Assembly: GCA_965227805.1 (NCBI GenBank)
Contig: CBDDGJ010000003.1
Coordinates: 1,364,001 to 1,428,000 of the forward strand
From: CBDDGJ01 sp965227805
Lineage (GTDB): Bacteria; Pseudomonadota; Alphaproteobacteria; RS24
DNA: 64,000 nucleotides
Reading direction: 5' to 3'
Below are positions 44,233 to 52,834 of the stretch, one piece after another. The position numbers and the translations under genes are program-made. Under the pieces are notes generated by a model that did no database searches, was not told the DNA's origin, and saw only the letters and a program-made list of their open reading frames with translations. The first letter of the stretch is position 1. The number at the start of each line of letters is the position of its first letter.

Positions 44233-45705
44233 ATGTCGGTAAAAGAATTAAATGTTGAAGGACTTTCACGCAGTTTGCAAATTGAGGTGACGCAAGCCAC
44301 ACTCACTGCACAGCTTGATGAACGCCTTGATGGATTGAAAAATACGGTGCAGCTCAAAGGGTTTCGCCCGGGCAAAGTGCCGGCGGCGCATCTGAAAAAT
44401 ATATATGGCAAGCAGCTTATGGCTGAAATTATTCAGCAAACTGTCACCGCCGAAAGCCAAAAAGCGATTGAAGAGCGCAACGAGCGCCCCGCTTTGCAAC
44501 CCGAAATTACACCGGTAGGTGAAATTGAAGCAGTGGTGAATGGCGCGGCGGATTTGGTGCTTAATGTCGTTTATGAAATTATTCCGGATATTGCATTGAC
44601 GGATTTTTCGAAAATAGAAATTACCCGCCCCATTGTTGCGGTAGAAGACGCACAAATTGATGAAGCGGTGGAACGTCTGGCTGACTCACGCAAAACCTAT
44701 AAGAAGCGCGGCGCAACAGCTAAAGCGCGCAAAGACGATAGCGTCAAAATTGACTTTTTGGGGCGCGTAGGCGGTGAAGCCTTTGAAGGCGGCAGCGCAC
44801 AAGGACATGATTTGGTGCTTGGCTCCGGCCAATTTATCCCGGGCTTTGAAGACCAGCTCATCGGCACCAAAGCCAAAGACACGCTTGATGTTACGGTCAC
44901 TTTCCCCGAAGATTACGGCAATACCGATTTAGCCGGTAAAGAAGCGGTATTTGAGGTGACGGTGCATGAAGTAAGCGCACCGGAAGCGGTGACAGTGGAT
45001 GATGAATTTGCAAGCTCTTTGGGATTTGATGATGTAGGTAAATTGCGTGCCGCCGTGACAGAACGGATTGAAGAGGAATATAGCTCCATGTCGCGCACGC
45101 ATTTGAAGAAAAACCTGCTTGATAAATTAGACGCGCTGCATAAATTTGATTTGCCCCCCAAAATGGTTGACTTGGAATTTGATCAAATCTGGCATGAATT
45201 TACCCATAATCTGGAGCAGCAAGATAAAAAACTTGAGGATATGGATGAAAGTGAAGAAGATTTGCGGGCGGGCTATCGTGTGCTTGCCGCGCGGCGCGTG
45301 CGCACCGGCCTGGTATTAACCGAAGTTGGCACGCAAAATGATCTGCAAGTGACGAATGAAGAATTAAATCGTGCGTTAATGGAACGCTTGCGCCAATTTC
45401 CCGGACAAGAACAGGAAGCCTTAAAATATTTTCAGGAAAATCCACAAGCTATGGCACAAATTCGTGCCCCCTTATTTGAGGATAAGGTCGTTGATTTTAT
45501 TTGTGAAATGGTAAAAATAACCGATGAAGCGATTGACCGCGATACCTTATTGGCGGGGCCGCAAGATGATGTTGTTGAGGCATCCCCTAAAAAGGCATCG
45601 AACAAGCCCAAAACAAAAAAGGCCGCGCCGAAGAAAACAGCGGCCAAAAAAGCGACATCAAAGACACAAGCAAAGCAAGCAAAGCGTGCGGCTGAAACAG
45701 AATAA
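44233..45705 (+). CDS. tig: Trigger factor
   Basis: Ribosome-bound chaperone and prolyl isomerase, 490 residues. The ATG at 44233 is used because the frame upstream runs into tRNA-Leu. The ribosome-binding signature GFRPGKVPAAHLKNIYGKQL is at about 45-64, the FKBP domain follows (DSVKIDFLGRVGGEAFEGGS and FIPGFEDQLIGTKAKDTLD), then the helical SurA-like chaperone arms. The last 40 residues are a Lys/Ala/Pro-rich tail (KKAAPKKTAAKKATSK) like histone H1 tails, an addition common in alphaproteobacterial trigger factors. clpP follows 34 bases downstream. Confidence 0.97.
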   Translation: MSVKELNVEGLSRSLQIEVTQATLTAQLDERLDGLKNTVQLKGFRPGKVPAAHLKNIYGKQLMAEIIQQTVTAESQKAIEERNERPALQPEITPVGEIEAVVNGAADLVLNVVYEIIPDIALTDFSKIEITRPIVAVEDAQIDEAVERLADSRKTYKKRGATAKARKDDSVKIDFLGRVGGEAFEGGSAQGHDLVLGSGQFIPGFEDQLIGTKAKDTLDVTVTFPEDYGNTDLAGKEAVFEVTVHEVSAPEAVTVDDEFASSLGFDDVGKLRAAVTERIEEEYSSMSRTHLKKNLLDKLDALHKFDLPPKMVDLEFDQIWHEFTHNLEQQDKKLEDMDESEEDLRAGYRVLAARRVRTGLVLTEVGTQNDLQVTNEELNRALMERLRQFPGQEQEALKYFQENPQAMAQIRAPLFEDKVVDFICEMVKITDEAIDRDTLLAGPQDDVVEASPKKASNKPKTKKAAPKKTAAKKATSKTQAKQAKRAAETE

Positions 45706-45739
45706 ATTATCCGTATAATTTACGAGGAGTAAAGCAATT

Positions 45740-46366
45740 ATGAAAGATCCGATTGAGCATTATATGACCCTTGTGCCGATGGTGGTTGAGCAAACCAGTC
45801 GCGGCGAACGTGCCTATGATATTTATTCGCGGCTTTTGAAAGAGCGGGTTATTTTTCTCACTGGCCCGATTGAAGACCATATGGCCAGTCTGATTACGGC
45901 GCAGCTTTTATTCTTAGAAGCGGAAAACCCCAAAAAAGAAATATCCATGTATATCAATTCGCCCGGCGGGGTTGTGACCGCAGGCTTGGCGATTTATGAC
46001 ACGATGCAATATATTCGCCCGGCGATTGCGACATTATGTATCGGGCAGGCAGCATCTGCCGGATCTTTATTGCTTATGGCGGGGGAAGAGGGGATGCGTA
46101 TGTCGTTGCCGAATGCTCGCATTATGATTCATCAGCCCTCGGGCGGGTTTCAAGGGCAAGCCTCGGATATTGAACGCCATGCACAGGAAATTCTTGATTT
46201 ACGCGGGCGATTAAATAAAATTTATGTTAAACATACCGGCCAGACATTGCGTAAAATTGAAACGGCGATGGAGCGCGATACATTCATGACGGCTGAACAG
46301 GCGCGCAGTTTTGGGCTTGTCGATAAAGTGGTTACAATGCGCGCCCGTAATGATAAAGACGAATAA
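45740..46366 (+). CDS. clpP: ATP-dependent Clp protease proteolytic subunit
   Basis: A 208-residue serine protease forming the double-ring chamber of ClpXP. Catalytic Ser in IGQAASAGSLLLMAG, His in ARIMIHQPSGGFQGQASDIE, and Asp in the MERDTFMTAEQA region; YINSPGGVVTAGLAIYDTM is the hydrophobic substrate groove. GAGGAG lies about 10 bases ahead of the ATG. It lies between tig and clpX as usual. Confidence 0.98.
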   Translation: MKDPIEHYMTLVPMVVEQTSRGERAYDIYSRLLKERVIFLTGPIEDHMASLITAQLLFLEAENPKKEISMYINSPGGVVTAGLAIYDTMQYIRPAIATLCIGQAASAGSLLLMAGEEGMRMSLPNARIMIHQPSGGFQGQASDIERHAQEILDLRGRLNKIYVKHTGQTLRKIETAMERDTFMTAEQARSFGLVDKVVTMRARNDKDE

Positions 46367-46513
46367 TAGATAAAATTACGTTAAGATGCGGTAGCTGTTT
46401 GCCGTTACCGTGTAAAGGGTTTGGTTAATATATGGATTACCTATAAATTCAGTATTGACTTTTTTGAAAAACTCCCGTCTGAATAGTCTGGCGTGATTAT
46501 GAAAGGACATGAT

Positions 46514-47818
46514 GTGAGCAAAATAGGTGGCGGCACAAAAGGGAAAGGCGGGGGGTCTAAGGGCGCGCTTTTTTGTTCTTTTTGTGGAAAAACTCAGCAT
46601 GAAGTGCGTAAACTGATTGCAGGGCCGACTGTATTTATTTGTGATGAATGTATTGATTTATGCACGGATATTATTCGTGAGGAAAATAAAAATACGGTAT
46701 CGGTAAAGCCTAGCGAAGGTGTGCCCACACCGCATGATATTTTATCCGTTTTGGATGATTATGTGATCGGTCAGTCACATGCAAAACGCGTGCTTTCAGT
46801 TGCGGTGCATAATCACTATAAACGGTTAAAACATAGTAAGCGGGATATGGATGTCGAATTGGCAAAATCCAATATTTTGCTGCTTGGGCCTACAGGGTGC
46901 GGCAAAACTCTATTGGCGCAAACCTTGGCGCGTATTTTGGATGTTCCTTTTACCATGGCGGATGCCACAACGCTTACCGAAGCGGGCTATGTGGGGGAAG
47001 ATGTTGAAAATATTATTTTGAAATTACTACAAGCCGCCGATTATGATGTCGAGCGTGCCCAACGGGGGATTGTCTATATTGACGAGGTAGATAAAATCAG
47101 CCGCAAATCGGAAAACCCCTCCATTACGCGGGATGTTTCAGGCGAAGGCGTGCAACAGGCCCTGTTGAAAATTATGGAAGGAACGGTTGCTTCGGTGCCC
47201 CCGCAAGGCGGGCGCAAACACCCGCAGCAAGAGTTTTTGCATATTGATACCACGAATATTTTATTTATTTGTGGGGGTGCTTTTGCGGGTATGGAGAAAA
47301 TTATTTCGCAGCGGGGCAATGAAGCCTCTATCGGTTTTGGCGCGCCGGTGAAAGAGGAAGATAACCGCAAAACAGGTGAATTATTAAAACTGGTTGAACC
47401 AGAAGACTTGTTGAAATTTGGCCTTATTCCGGAATTTGTTGGTCGCTTGCCGGTGATTGCAACATTGGAGGATTTGGATGAAGCGGCACTGGTTACGATT
47501 TTATCTGCGCCGAAAAATGCACTGGTTAAGCAATTCCAGCAGCTATTCCGTATGGAGAATGTGAAACTTACATTTAAGGAAGACGCGTTGCATGTTATTG
47601 CCCGTAAGGCGATTGAACGGCGGACGGGCGCGCGCGGCTTGCGGTCGATTATTGAAAGCATTTTGCTTGAGACCATGTTTGATCTCCCCTCTATGGATGG
47701 TGTGGAAGAAATTGTGGTGAGCAGTGATGTGGTTGAGAAAGGGGCTCACCCACTTTATATCTATGCAGAAAATAAAGACCCTAAGGCAAGCGCGGATAAG
47801 TCTGCCCGCGTTTCCTAA
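46514..47818 (+). CDS. clpX: ATP-dependent Clp protease ATP-binding subunit ClpX
   Basis: AAA+ unfoldase delivering substrates to ClpP; 434 residues from the GTG at 46514, which has AAAGGA six bases ahead. ATG at 46499 and GTG at 46493 are alternatives. N-terminal zinc domain (LFCSFCGKTQHEVRKLIAGP, then CDECIDLC), Walker A (LLGPTGCGKTLLAQTLA), Walker B (GIVYIDEVDKI), the pore loop GYVGEDVEN and sensor regions are present. An unusual Gly/Lys-rich stretch (GGGTKGKGGGSKG) precedes the zinc domain. Confidence 0.97.
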   Translation: MSKIGGGTKGKGGGSKGALFCSFCGKTQHEVRKLIAGPTVFICDECIDLCTDIIREENKNTVSVKPSEGVPTPHDILSVLDDYVIGQSHAKRVLSVAVHNHYKRLKHSKRDMDVELAKSNILLLGPTGCGKTLLAQTLARILDVPFTMADATTLTEAGYVGEDVENIILKLLQAADYDVERAQRGIVYIDEVDKISRKSENPSITRDVSGEGVQQALLKIMEGTVASVPPQGGRKHPQQEFLHIDTTNILFICGGAFAGMEKIISQRGNEASIGFGAPVKEEDNRKTGELLKLVEPEDLLKFGLIPEFVGRLPVIATLEDLDEAALVTILSAPKNALVKQFQQLFRMENVKLTFKEDALHVIARKAIERRTGARGLRSIIESILLETMFDLPSMDGVEEIVVSSDVVEKGAHPLYIYAENKDPKASADKSARVS

Positions 47819-47829
47819 GTCATAAATAC

Positions 47830-47869
47830 GCTTTTTCCTTGACCCTATAGCAATGTTAAGGCAAAAAGC
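47830..47869. other. Inverted repeat after clpX
   Basis: GCTTTTTCCTT and AAGGCAAAAAGC pair with one bulged base around a 17-nt loop. It follows clpX by 11 bases and may slow or end its transcript, though no T run follows the stem. Confidence 0.4.
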
Positions 47870-47901
47870 CACATATTATTTTGGGAAAAGGAGAGACGTT
47901 T

Positions 47902-48810
47902 ATGTCATTGGATTTCACAGGAAAAGTCGTTATTGTTACCGGCGCAGGCGGGGGATTGGGGCGTTCGCATGCATTAGAATTTGCCCGCCGTGGCGCGAAA
48001 GTCGTTGTCAATGATTTGGGCGGCAGTGTTGATGGTTCGGGTGGTTCGTCCGAGGCGGCTGAAAAAGTGGTTGAAGAAATCAAAGCCGCAGGCGGTGAAG
48101 CGATCGCCAATGGATCATCGGTTACAGATGATGCAGGGGTTGCGAATTTAGTCAAACAGACAATGGATGCATTTGGCCGCATTGATGTGCTGGTAAATAA
48201 TGCCGGTATTTTACGCGATAAGAGCTTTACCAAGGTTGAAATGTCGGATTTCGAACTTGTGGTTGATGTGCACCTTATGGGCACGGTAAAATGCACCAAA
48301 GCTGTATGGCCAATTATGAAAGAGCAGGGCTATGGCCGCATTATGGTAACGTCTTCATCTTCTGGCCTTTACGGTAATTTCGGCCAGAGCAATTATGGCG
48401 CTGCCAAATTGGGCGTTGTCGGCCTCATCAATACGCTGAAGCTGGAAGGGCAGAAAGATAATATTCATTGTAACGCGCTGGCACCGGTTGCATGGACGCG
48501 TATGACGGCTGACCTTATGCCACCGGAAACCGAGGCGATGCTGACTGCAGAACGCGTGACGCCGGCGGTTGTCTTTATGTGTTCGGAAAATGCACCGACG
48601 GGTAAAATTATTTGCGCCGGCGCGGGCGTCTTTACCGCAACGCATATTGTAGAAACCAGCGGGCTTTATCTGGGTGAAAACCCCACGGCAGAGGATGTCG
48701 CGGAAAATTGGGATAAAATCTCTGAAATGGATGCAGGGGCGAAAGCCCTCTTTCAAGGTGGCGAGCAGTCAATGCGTATGTTTGAGCAAATTCAAAAAGC
48801 ACAAAGCTAA
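47902..48810 (+). CDS. SDR-family (3R)-hydroxyacyl-CoA dehydrogenase-like protein
   Basis: A 302-residue short-chain dehydrogenase. VVIVTGAGGGLGRSHALEFA is the nucleotide-binding TGxxxGxG; NNAGILRDKSF and the catalytic YxxxK in QSNYGAAKLGVVGL, with SSSSGLYGNFGQ supplying the Ser, are standard. VVNDLGGSVDGSG is typical of the dehydrogenase domain of peroxisomal multifunctional enzyme 2, so a (3R)-hydroxyacyl-CoA substrate in beta-oxidation of branched or steroid chains is likely. The start at 47902 follows AAAAGGAGAG. Confidence 0.9.
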   Translation: MSLDFTGKVVIVTGAGGGLGRSHALEFARRGAKVVVNDLGGSVDGSGGSSEAAEKVVEEIKAAGGEAIANGSSVTDDAGVANLVKQTMDAFGRIDVLVNNAGILRDKSFTKVEMSDFELVVDVHLMGTVKCTKAVWPIMKEQGYGRIMVTSSSSGLYGNFGQSNYGAAKLGVVGLINTLKLEGQKDNIHCNALAPVAWTRMTADLMPPETEAMLTAERVTPAVVFMCSENAPTGKIICAGAGVFTATHIVETSGLYLGENPTAEDVAENWDKISEMDAGAKALFQGGEQSMRMFEQIQKAQS

Positions 48811-48859
48811 GCACATAATTGGTATATAATCTGCACGTTTTGGCGAGTGGAACTCTTTT

Positions 48860-49336
48860 ATGCGCGTAATTTATTCGACCCTATTACTATTTGCCCTGTG
48901 GCTATTGCTTTCGGGGCATTATACGCCTTTGCTCATATCGCTGGGGTTTATCAGTGCACTTGGCGTATCGCTTATTGCACAGCGTATGCGGGTGCTGGAT
49001 GAAGAAGGCTTGCCATTAGGCATGTTATGGCGTTTGCCCTTTATAAGCCTGTGGCTAATTTGGGAGATTTTGAAATCCAATATGGGTGTTATTCGGGTTA
49101 TTCTTAATCCGGCATTGGCACAGCCACGCCTGATTACGCTAAACGCAGGGCAGAAAACCACCGCCGGTTTGGTGACGCATGCGAATTTTATTACCCTCAC
49201 ACCGGGCACCGTATCGATTGAGGTTGATGAAGAAAAAAATGAAATTCTGGTGCATGGTATTACGGCTGATTTTGCCCAGGGCTGTCTGGATGAGACAATG
49301 GATAAAAAGGTCTCTTTTCTGGAAGGTGTGCGATGA
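48860..49336 (+). CDS. mnhE: Mrp-type Na+/H+ antiporter subunit E
   Basis: A 158-residue inner-membrane protein with two or three membrane segments at the N-terminus and a C-terminal cytoplasmic domain: FISLWLIWEILKSNMGVIRV then NFITLTPGTVSIEVDEEKNE, the MnhE/MrpE signature. It opens a ten-gene operon running to 56246 with overlapping or nearly touching genes. The stop overlaps the next ATG (ATGA). A TATAAT lies 30 bases upstream as a possible -10 box. Confidence 0.93.
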   Translation: MRVIYSTLLLFALWLLLSGHYTPLLISLGFISALGVSLIAQRMRVLDEEGLPLGMLWRLPFISLWLIWEILKSNMGVIRVILNPALAQPRLITLNAGQKTTAGLVTHANFITLTPGTVSIEVDEEKNEILVHGITADFAQGCLDETMDKKVSFLEGVR

Positions 49337-49647
49337 GTGCGCACTATGCGCTTATTCTTGCCGCTTGCGCCATAGGTGTTGCGATTGTGCTAGGGATTAT
49401 ACGCGCAAGCCTCGGCCCTACGGCATTTGATCGGGCATTGGCGGTAAATACGATTGGCACATTGGCTGTGCTGGGGCTTTCGCTTTATGGCTTTATTGCC
49501 GGGCGTCCGGCTTTTTTGGATATTGCCTTGCTTTATGCGTTGCTCAATTTTATCGGCACGATTGCGGTATTGAAATTTTTCCGTTTCGGCACATTGGGCG
49601 AGCATGGGGGCACGCATGTGGACGAGCATGGGAGGCATGAGAAATAG
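49333..49647 (+). CDS. mnhF: Mrp-type antiporter subunit F
   Basis: A 104-residue protein with three membrane segments (YALILAACAIGVAIVLGIIR, TIGTLAVLGLSLYGFIAG and FLDIALLYALLNFIGTIAVL). LGPTAFDRALAVNTIG and DIALLYALLNFIGTIAVLKF are diagnostic for MnhF/MrpF. ATGA overlap with mnhE. The C-terminus is rich in His and Glu. Confidence 0.93.
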   Translation: MSAHYALILAACAIGVAIVLGIIRASLGPTAFDRALAVNTIGTLAVLGLSLYGFIAGRPAFLDIALLYALLNFIGTIAVLKFFRFGTLGEHGGTHVDEHGRHEK

Positions 49648-49650
49648 CGA

Positions 49651-49983
49651 ATGGAGATTGTGCTCACATTAAAGGCGGTTATTGCGATTGCGTCTCTGGT
49701 TTTGGGCGCAGTGGCGTTGGTTTTAGGCGCAGTGGGTTTATTGCGTTTGGGCGATGTTTATCAGCGCATGCATGGGGCTGGCATTATTGATACGGGCGGT
49801 GCGGGGCTTATTTTATTCGGCTTGCTTTTGCTCGCGCCGGATTGGACGGTGGTGGTGCGTATTTTACTGATAGGGGGCATATTGGTTATTACCAGCCCTA
49901 CGGCAACCCATGCGATTGCCCGTGCCGCGCGTTTTTCGGGTATAGAGCCTGTGCGCGGGAGTGATGAGAAAAATGACAGCTGA
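49651..49983 (+). CDS. mnhG: Mrp-type antiporter subunit G
   Basis: A 110-residue three-TM subunit: LLRLGDVYQRMHGAGIIDTG is the MnhG/MrpG signature (RLPDxYxRxHAAxKxxTLG in relatives), followed by GILVITSPTATHAIARAA. It begins 3 bases after mnhF. The end overlaps the next gene by 11 bases. Confidence 0.93.
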   Translation: MEIVLTLKAVIAIASLVLGAVALVLGAVGLLRLGDVYQRMHGAGIIDTGGAGLILFGLLLLAPDWTVVVRILLIGGILVITSPTATHAIARAARFSGIEPVRGSDEKNDS

Positions 49984-50524
49984 ATTTTTCATAGGGGCGA
50001 CACTTATCGCTTTGCTGGTATTTATCGCATTTTATGCAATAAGATTGCATAATTTATTTGGTGTGGTGATTTTATCGGGCGCTTTTTCACTTGTCGCAGC
50101 CATGCTGTTTGTGGTGCTGGATGCGGTGGATGTTGCCTTTACCGAAGCAGCTGTTGGTGCGGGGGTATCGACAATATTGGCGCTTGCGACGCTAAGCATG
50201 GTCCCGCGTCGCGAAAAAGTCCACGGTTTTGCCCTTATGCCTTTTTTGATCGTATGTGCAACCGGCTGCTTTTTAATCTATGCCATTACAGATGGGCCAG
50301 CTTTTGGTGACCCAAACGCGCCGATTCATAATCATGTGGCACCTGATTATATAAGCGGTAGCGAAACGGATATTGGCGTGCCGAATATTGTCACATCGGT
50401 TTTGGCCAGCTATCGCGGTTATGACACATTGGGCGAAACCGTAGTGATTTTCACTGCAGCGATTGCGGTTTTGCTTATTCTTGCAGGCTGGACGCGCACA
50501 AAGCGGGAGGATGATGATGCATGA
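49973..50524 (+). CDS. DUF4040 / MbhD-MbhE-like antiporter subunit (C-terminal MrpA modules)
   Basis: A 183-residue membrane protein with about six segments. LFGVVILSGAFSLVAAMLFV and DAVDVAFTEAAVGAGVSTIL belong to the DUF4040/MbhD unit, and GFALMPFLIVCATGCFLIYA with VTSVLASYRGYDTLGETVVI to the MbhE unit. In classical Mrp these are the C-terminal part of MrpA; here they form their own gene, as in membrane-bound hydrogenases and group-2-like Mrp systems. ATG at 49973 is preferred; ATG 49964 is also possible. Confidence 0.85.
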   Translation: MTAEFFIGATLIALLVFIAFYAIRLHNLFGVVILSGAFSLVAAMLFVVLDAVDVAFTEAAVGAGVSTILALATLSMVPRREKVHGFALMPFLIVCATGCFLIYAITDGPAFGDPNAPIHNHVAPDYISGSETDIGVPNIVTSVLASYRGYDTLGETVVIFTAAIAVLLILAGWTRTKREDDDA

Positions 50525-50975
50525 TGATCCGGTAATGCGCGTGGTGGCGAAAATATTTATCCCAACCATTATGCTTTTTGGGCTTTATGTGCAATTTCAT
50601 GGCGATTATGGGCCTGGCGGTGGGTTTCAGGCGGGTGTTATTTTTGCCGCCGGCTTTATTTTGAATGCCCTTATATTTGGCATGAATAAGGGGCGACATG
50701 TGTGGCCGGCACGGCTTAACCTACTTTGCATTGTGCTTGGTGTTTTGCTATATGGCGGCACCGGGCTTGCGAGCTTCTTTTTAGGTGGTAATTTTCTGGA
50801 TTATGATGTCTTGGCGTATGAGGCACAGCACGGGCAGCATATGGGCATTTTGCTGGTGGAATTTGGGGTGGGGCTTACTGTGGCCTCTGTTATGGTCGCC
50901 TTGTTTTTCACCTTTGTCGGGCGCGTGCAGCACCATCGTTTACAACATATGCACGCGGCACAAGAGAAAAAATGA
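50517..50975 (+). CDS. mnhB: Mrp-type antiporter subunit B
   Basis: A 152-residue four-TM subunit. FIPTIMLFGLYVQFHGDYGP then GGGFQAGVIFAAGFILNALI is the MnhB signature. Three ATG codons in a row occur at 50511, 50514 and 50517; the last has GGAGG six bases ahead. It overlaps the previous gene by 8 bases and the next by 4. His-rich C-terminus. Confidence 0.92.
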   Translation: MHDDPVMRVVAKIFIPTIMLFGLYVQFHGDYGPGGGFQAGVIFAAGFILNALIFGMNKGRHVWPARLNLLCIVLGVLLYGGTGLASFFLGGNFLDYDVLAYEAQHGQHMGILLVEFGVGLTVASVMVALFFTFVGRVQHHRLQHMHAAQEKK

Positions 50976-51379
50976 TGGCGTTTATTGCAGATTACTGGAA
51001 CTTTATCGTGGTCATTATTCTTATGATGCTCGGTTTTTATACCGTTATTGCGCGGGGCAATATGGTCAAAAAAATGGTTGGGTTGAATATTTTTCAAACC
51101 TCGGTTTTCATGCTCTATATTTCCATGAGCAAAATGAAGGGCGGCACGGCACCGATTTTAACCGGCGATGCCGCAACGCTTTATTCTAACCCCTTACCGC
51201 ATGTGCTTATTCTTACGGCGATTGTTGTGGGTGTTGCCACAACGGCAGTGGGCTATGCGCTGATTATTCGTATCAATGAAGCCTTTGGCACGATTGAAGA
51301 TGATGAGATTATCGCGGCCATTCACACCCAAATGCGCGCAGAAGAAGCCGCACAAGAGCAGGATAGCGGTGATGCTTGA
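50972..51379 (+). CDS. mnhC: Mrp-type antiporter subunit C (NuoK-like)
   Basis: A 135-residue three-TM subunit homologous to NuoK. MVKKMVGLNIFQTSVFMLYI and the segment PLPHVLILTAIVVGVATTAV, which is the MnhC signature DPLPQALVLTAIVIG, are clear. ATGA overlap at the start; its end overlaps the next gene by 8 bases. Confidence 0.93.
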   Translation: MMAFIADYWNFIVVIILMMLGFYTVIARGNMVKKMVGLNIFQTSVFMLYISMSKMKGGTAPILTGDAATLYSNPLPHVLILTAIVVGVATTAVGYALIIRINEAFGTIEDDEIIAAIHTQMRAEEAAQEQDSGDA

Positions 51380-52829
51380 ACACGCCCTTATCTTGCAGGT
51401 GATTATTCCGCTTTTAGCCGCACCCATTGCGCTTATTGCCGGGCGTAAACATGATGCAGCATGGGCTGTGGCTATGGTGGCGACAGTGGTTAGTTTTTCG
51501 GTTTCGCTTTATCTTTTGGGGGCTGGCACACTTATTTATGAGCTTGGCGGCTGGGCGGCACCTTTGGGAATTGTCTATGTCAATGATGCAGCAAGCAGCC
51601 TGGTGCTAAGCGTTGTAAGCGGCATATCTGCTCTGGCGACCTTTGCGGCACGGGGGCTGGTGCGTGCCGAAATAGATGCGCGCGACCATGCTTTATTTTA
51701 CACAGCATGGTTATTAACGATTGCGGGCATGTTGGGGCAGGTTGCAACGGGTGATGCCTTTAATATTTTTGTGTTTTTAGAGATTTCCTCGCTTTCGGCT
51801 TATGCACTTATAGCGATGGGGGCGGGGCAAGATAGACGTGCTTTACCGGCGGCTTTTAATTATCTTATACTTGGCACGGTGGGCGCTACTTTTTATGTGA
51901 TTGGTTTGGGCTTGCTTTATATGCTTACCGGCACATTAAACTTGGCTGATCTTGCCACGCGCTTGCCAGAATTTGCAGATAACCGTGCTGCCTTTACTGG
52001 CATTGCCTTTATTGCGATTGGCCTGTTTTTGAAAATAGCGCTTTTCCCCTTACATTTTTGGCTGGCACCGGCCTATAGCTATGCGCCGTCTGCTGTATCG
52101 ACTCTTATGGCGGCGACCGCGACAAAAGTGTCCATTTATGTGCTTATCCGTTTTCTGTTTGGTGTGTTTGGCATTGAATATGATATTATCGGCTTTTTGC
52201 TGTTAAGTCTGGGGCTTATCGGCGCTTTTGCCGGCACATTGGCGGCGATAGTAGAGACCAATGTGAAGCGCTTATTGGCGCAATCATCTATTGCACAGCT
52301 GGGTTATATGGCGATGGGCATTGGGCTTGCCACCAAGGCTGGGCTGGTTGCAGCCTTTATTCACCTGTTTAACCATGCGCTTATGAAGGGCACGCTCTTT
52401 TTGGCGGTGGGGGTGATTTCGGCACAGATTGGGCGCGTAACCTTGTCCGATTTACGCGGGGCGGCGCGACAAATTCCAATGACGCTGACAGCTATTTTAC
52501 TGGGCGGCCTTGCCTTGCTTGGTGTGCCGCTTACGGCAGGATTTATTTCCAAATTATACCTTATTCGCGCGCAAATCGAGGCAGGCTATTGGGGCTTTGC
52601 TGTCTTTACGCTTATCAGCTCGGCGCTGGCCCTGATTTATATTTGGAAAATTGTGGAAACCGCCTATCTAACCCCGCGCCCCGAAAGCGCACCGGTTTTG
52701 CGCGAAACCCCCGCGCAATGGATTAGCGCATGGATTTTGTTGGGCATTACCTTTTATTTTGGTATGCAAGCAACACCGCTTATTGATGCTGCCATGCGGG
52801 CGGCTTTGGCTGTGACAGGAGGCGTATAG
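51372..52829 (+). CDS. mnhD: Mrp-type proton-translocating subunit D, first copy
   Basis: A 485-residue NuoL/M/N-type membrane protein with about 14 segments. Conserved ion-path residues include the Glu in FNIFVFLEISSLSAYALIAM, Lys in LFLKIALFPLHFWLAPAYSY and His/Lys in AFIHLFNHALMKGTLFLAVG. The pattern matches MnhD/MrpD. The ATG at 51372 overlaps mnhC. This is one of three large antiporter-type proteins in the operon. Confidence 0.93.
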   Translation: MLEHALILQVIIPLLAAPIALIAGRKHDAAWAVAMVATVVSFSVSLYLLGAGTLIYELGGWAAPLGIVYVNDAASSLVLSVVSGISALATFAARGLVRAEIDARDHALFYTAWLLTIAGMLGQVATGDAFNIFVFLEISSLSAYALIAMGAGQDRRALPAAFNYLILGTVGATFYVIGLGLLYMLTGTLNLADLATRLPEFADNRAAFTGIAFIAIGLFLKIALFPLHFWLAPAYSYAPSAVSTLMAATATKVSIYVLIRFLFGVFGIEYDIIGFLLLSLGLIGAFAGTLAAIVETNVKRLLAQSSIAQLGYMAMGIGLATKAGLVAAFIHLFNHALMKGTLFLAVGVISAQIGRVTLSDLRGAARQIPMTLTAILLGGLALLGVPLTAGFISKLYLIRAQIEAGYWGFAVFTLISSALALIYIWKIVETAYLTPRPESAPVLRETPAQWISAWILLGITFYFGMQATPLIDAAMRAALAVTGGV

Positions 52830-52834
52830 GCAAA

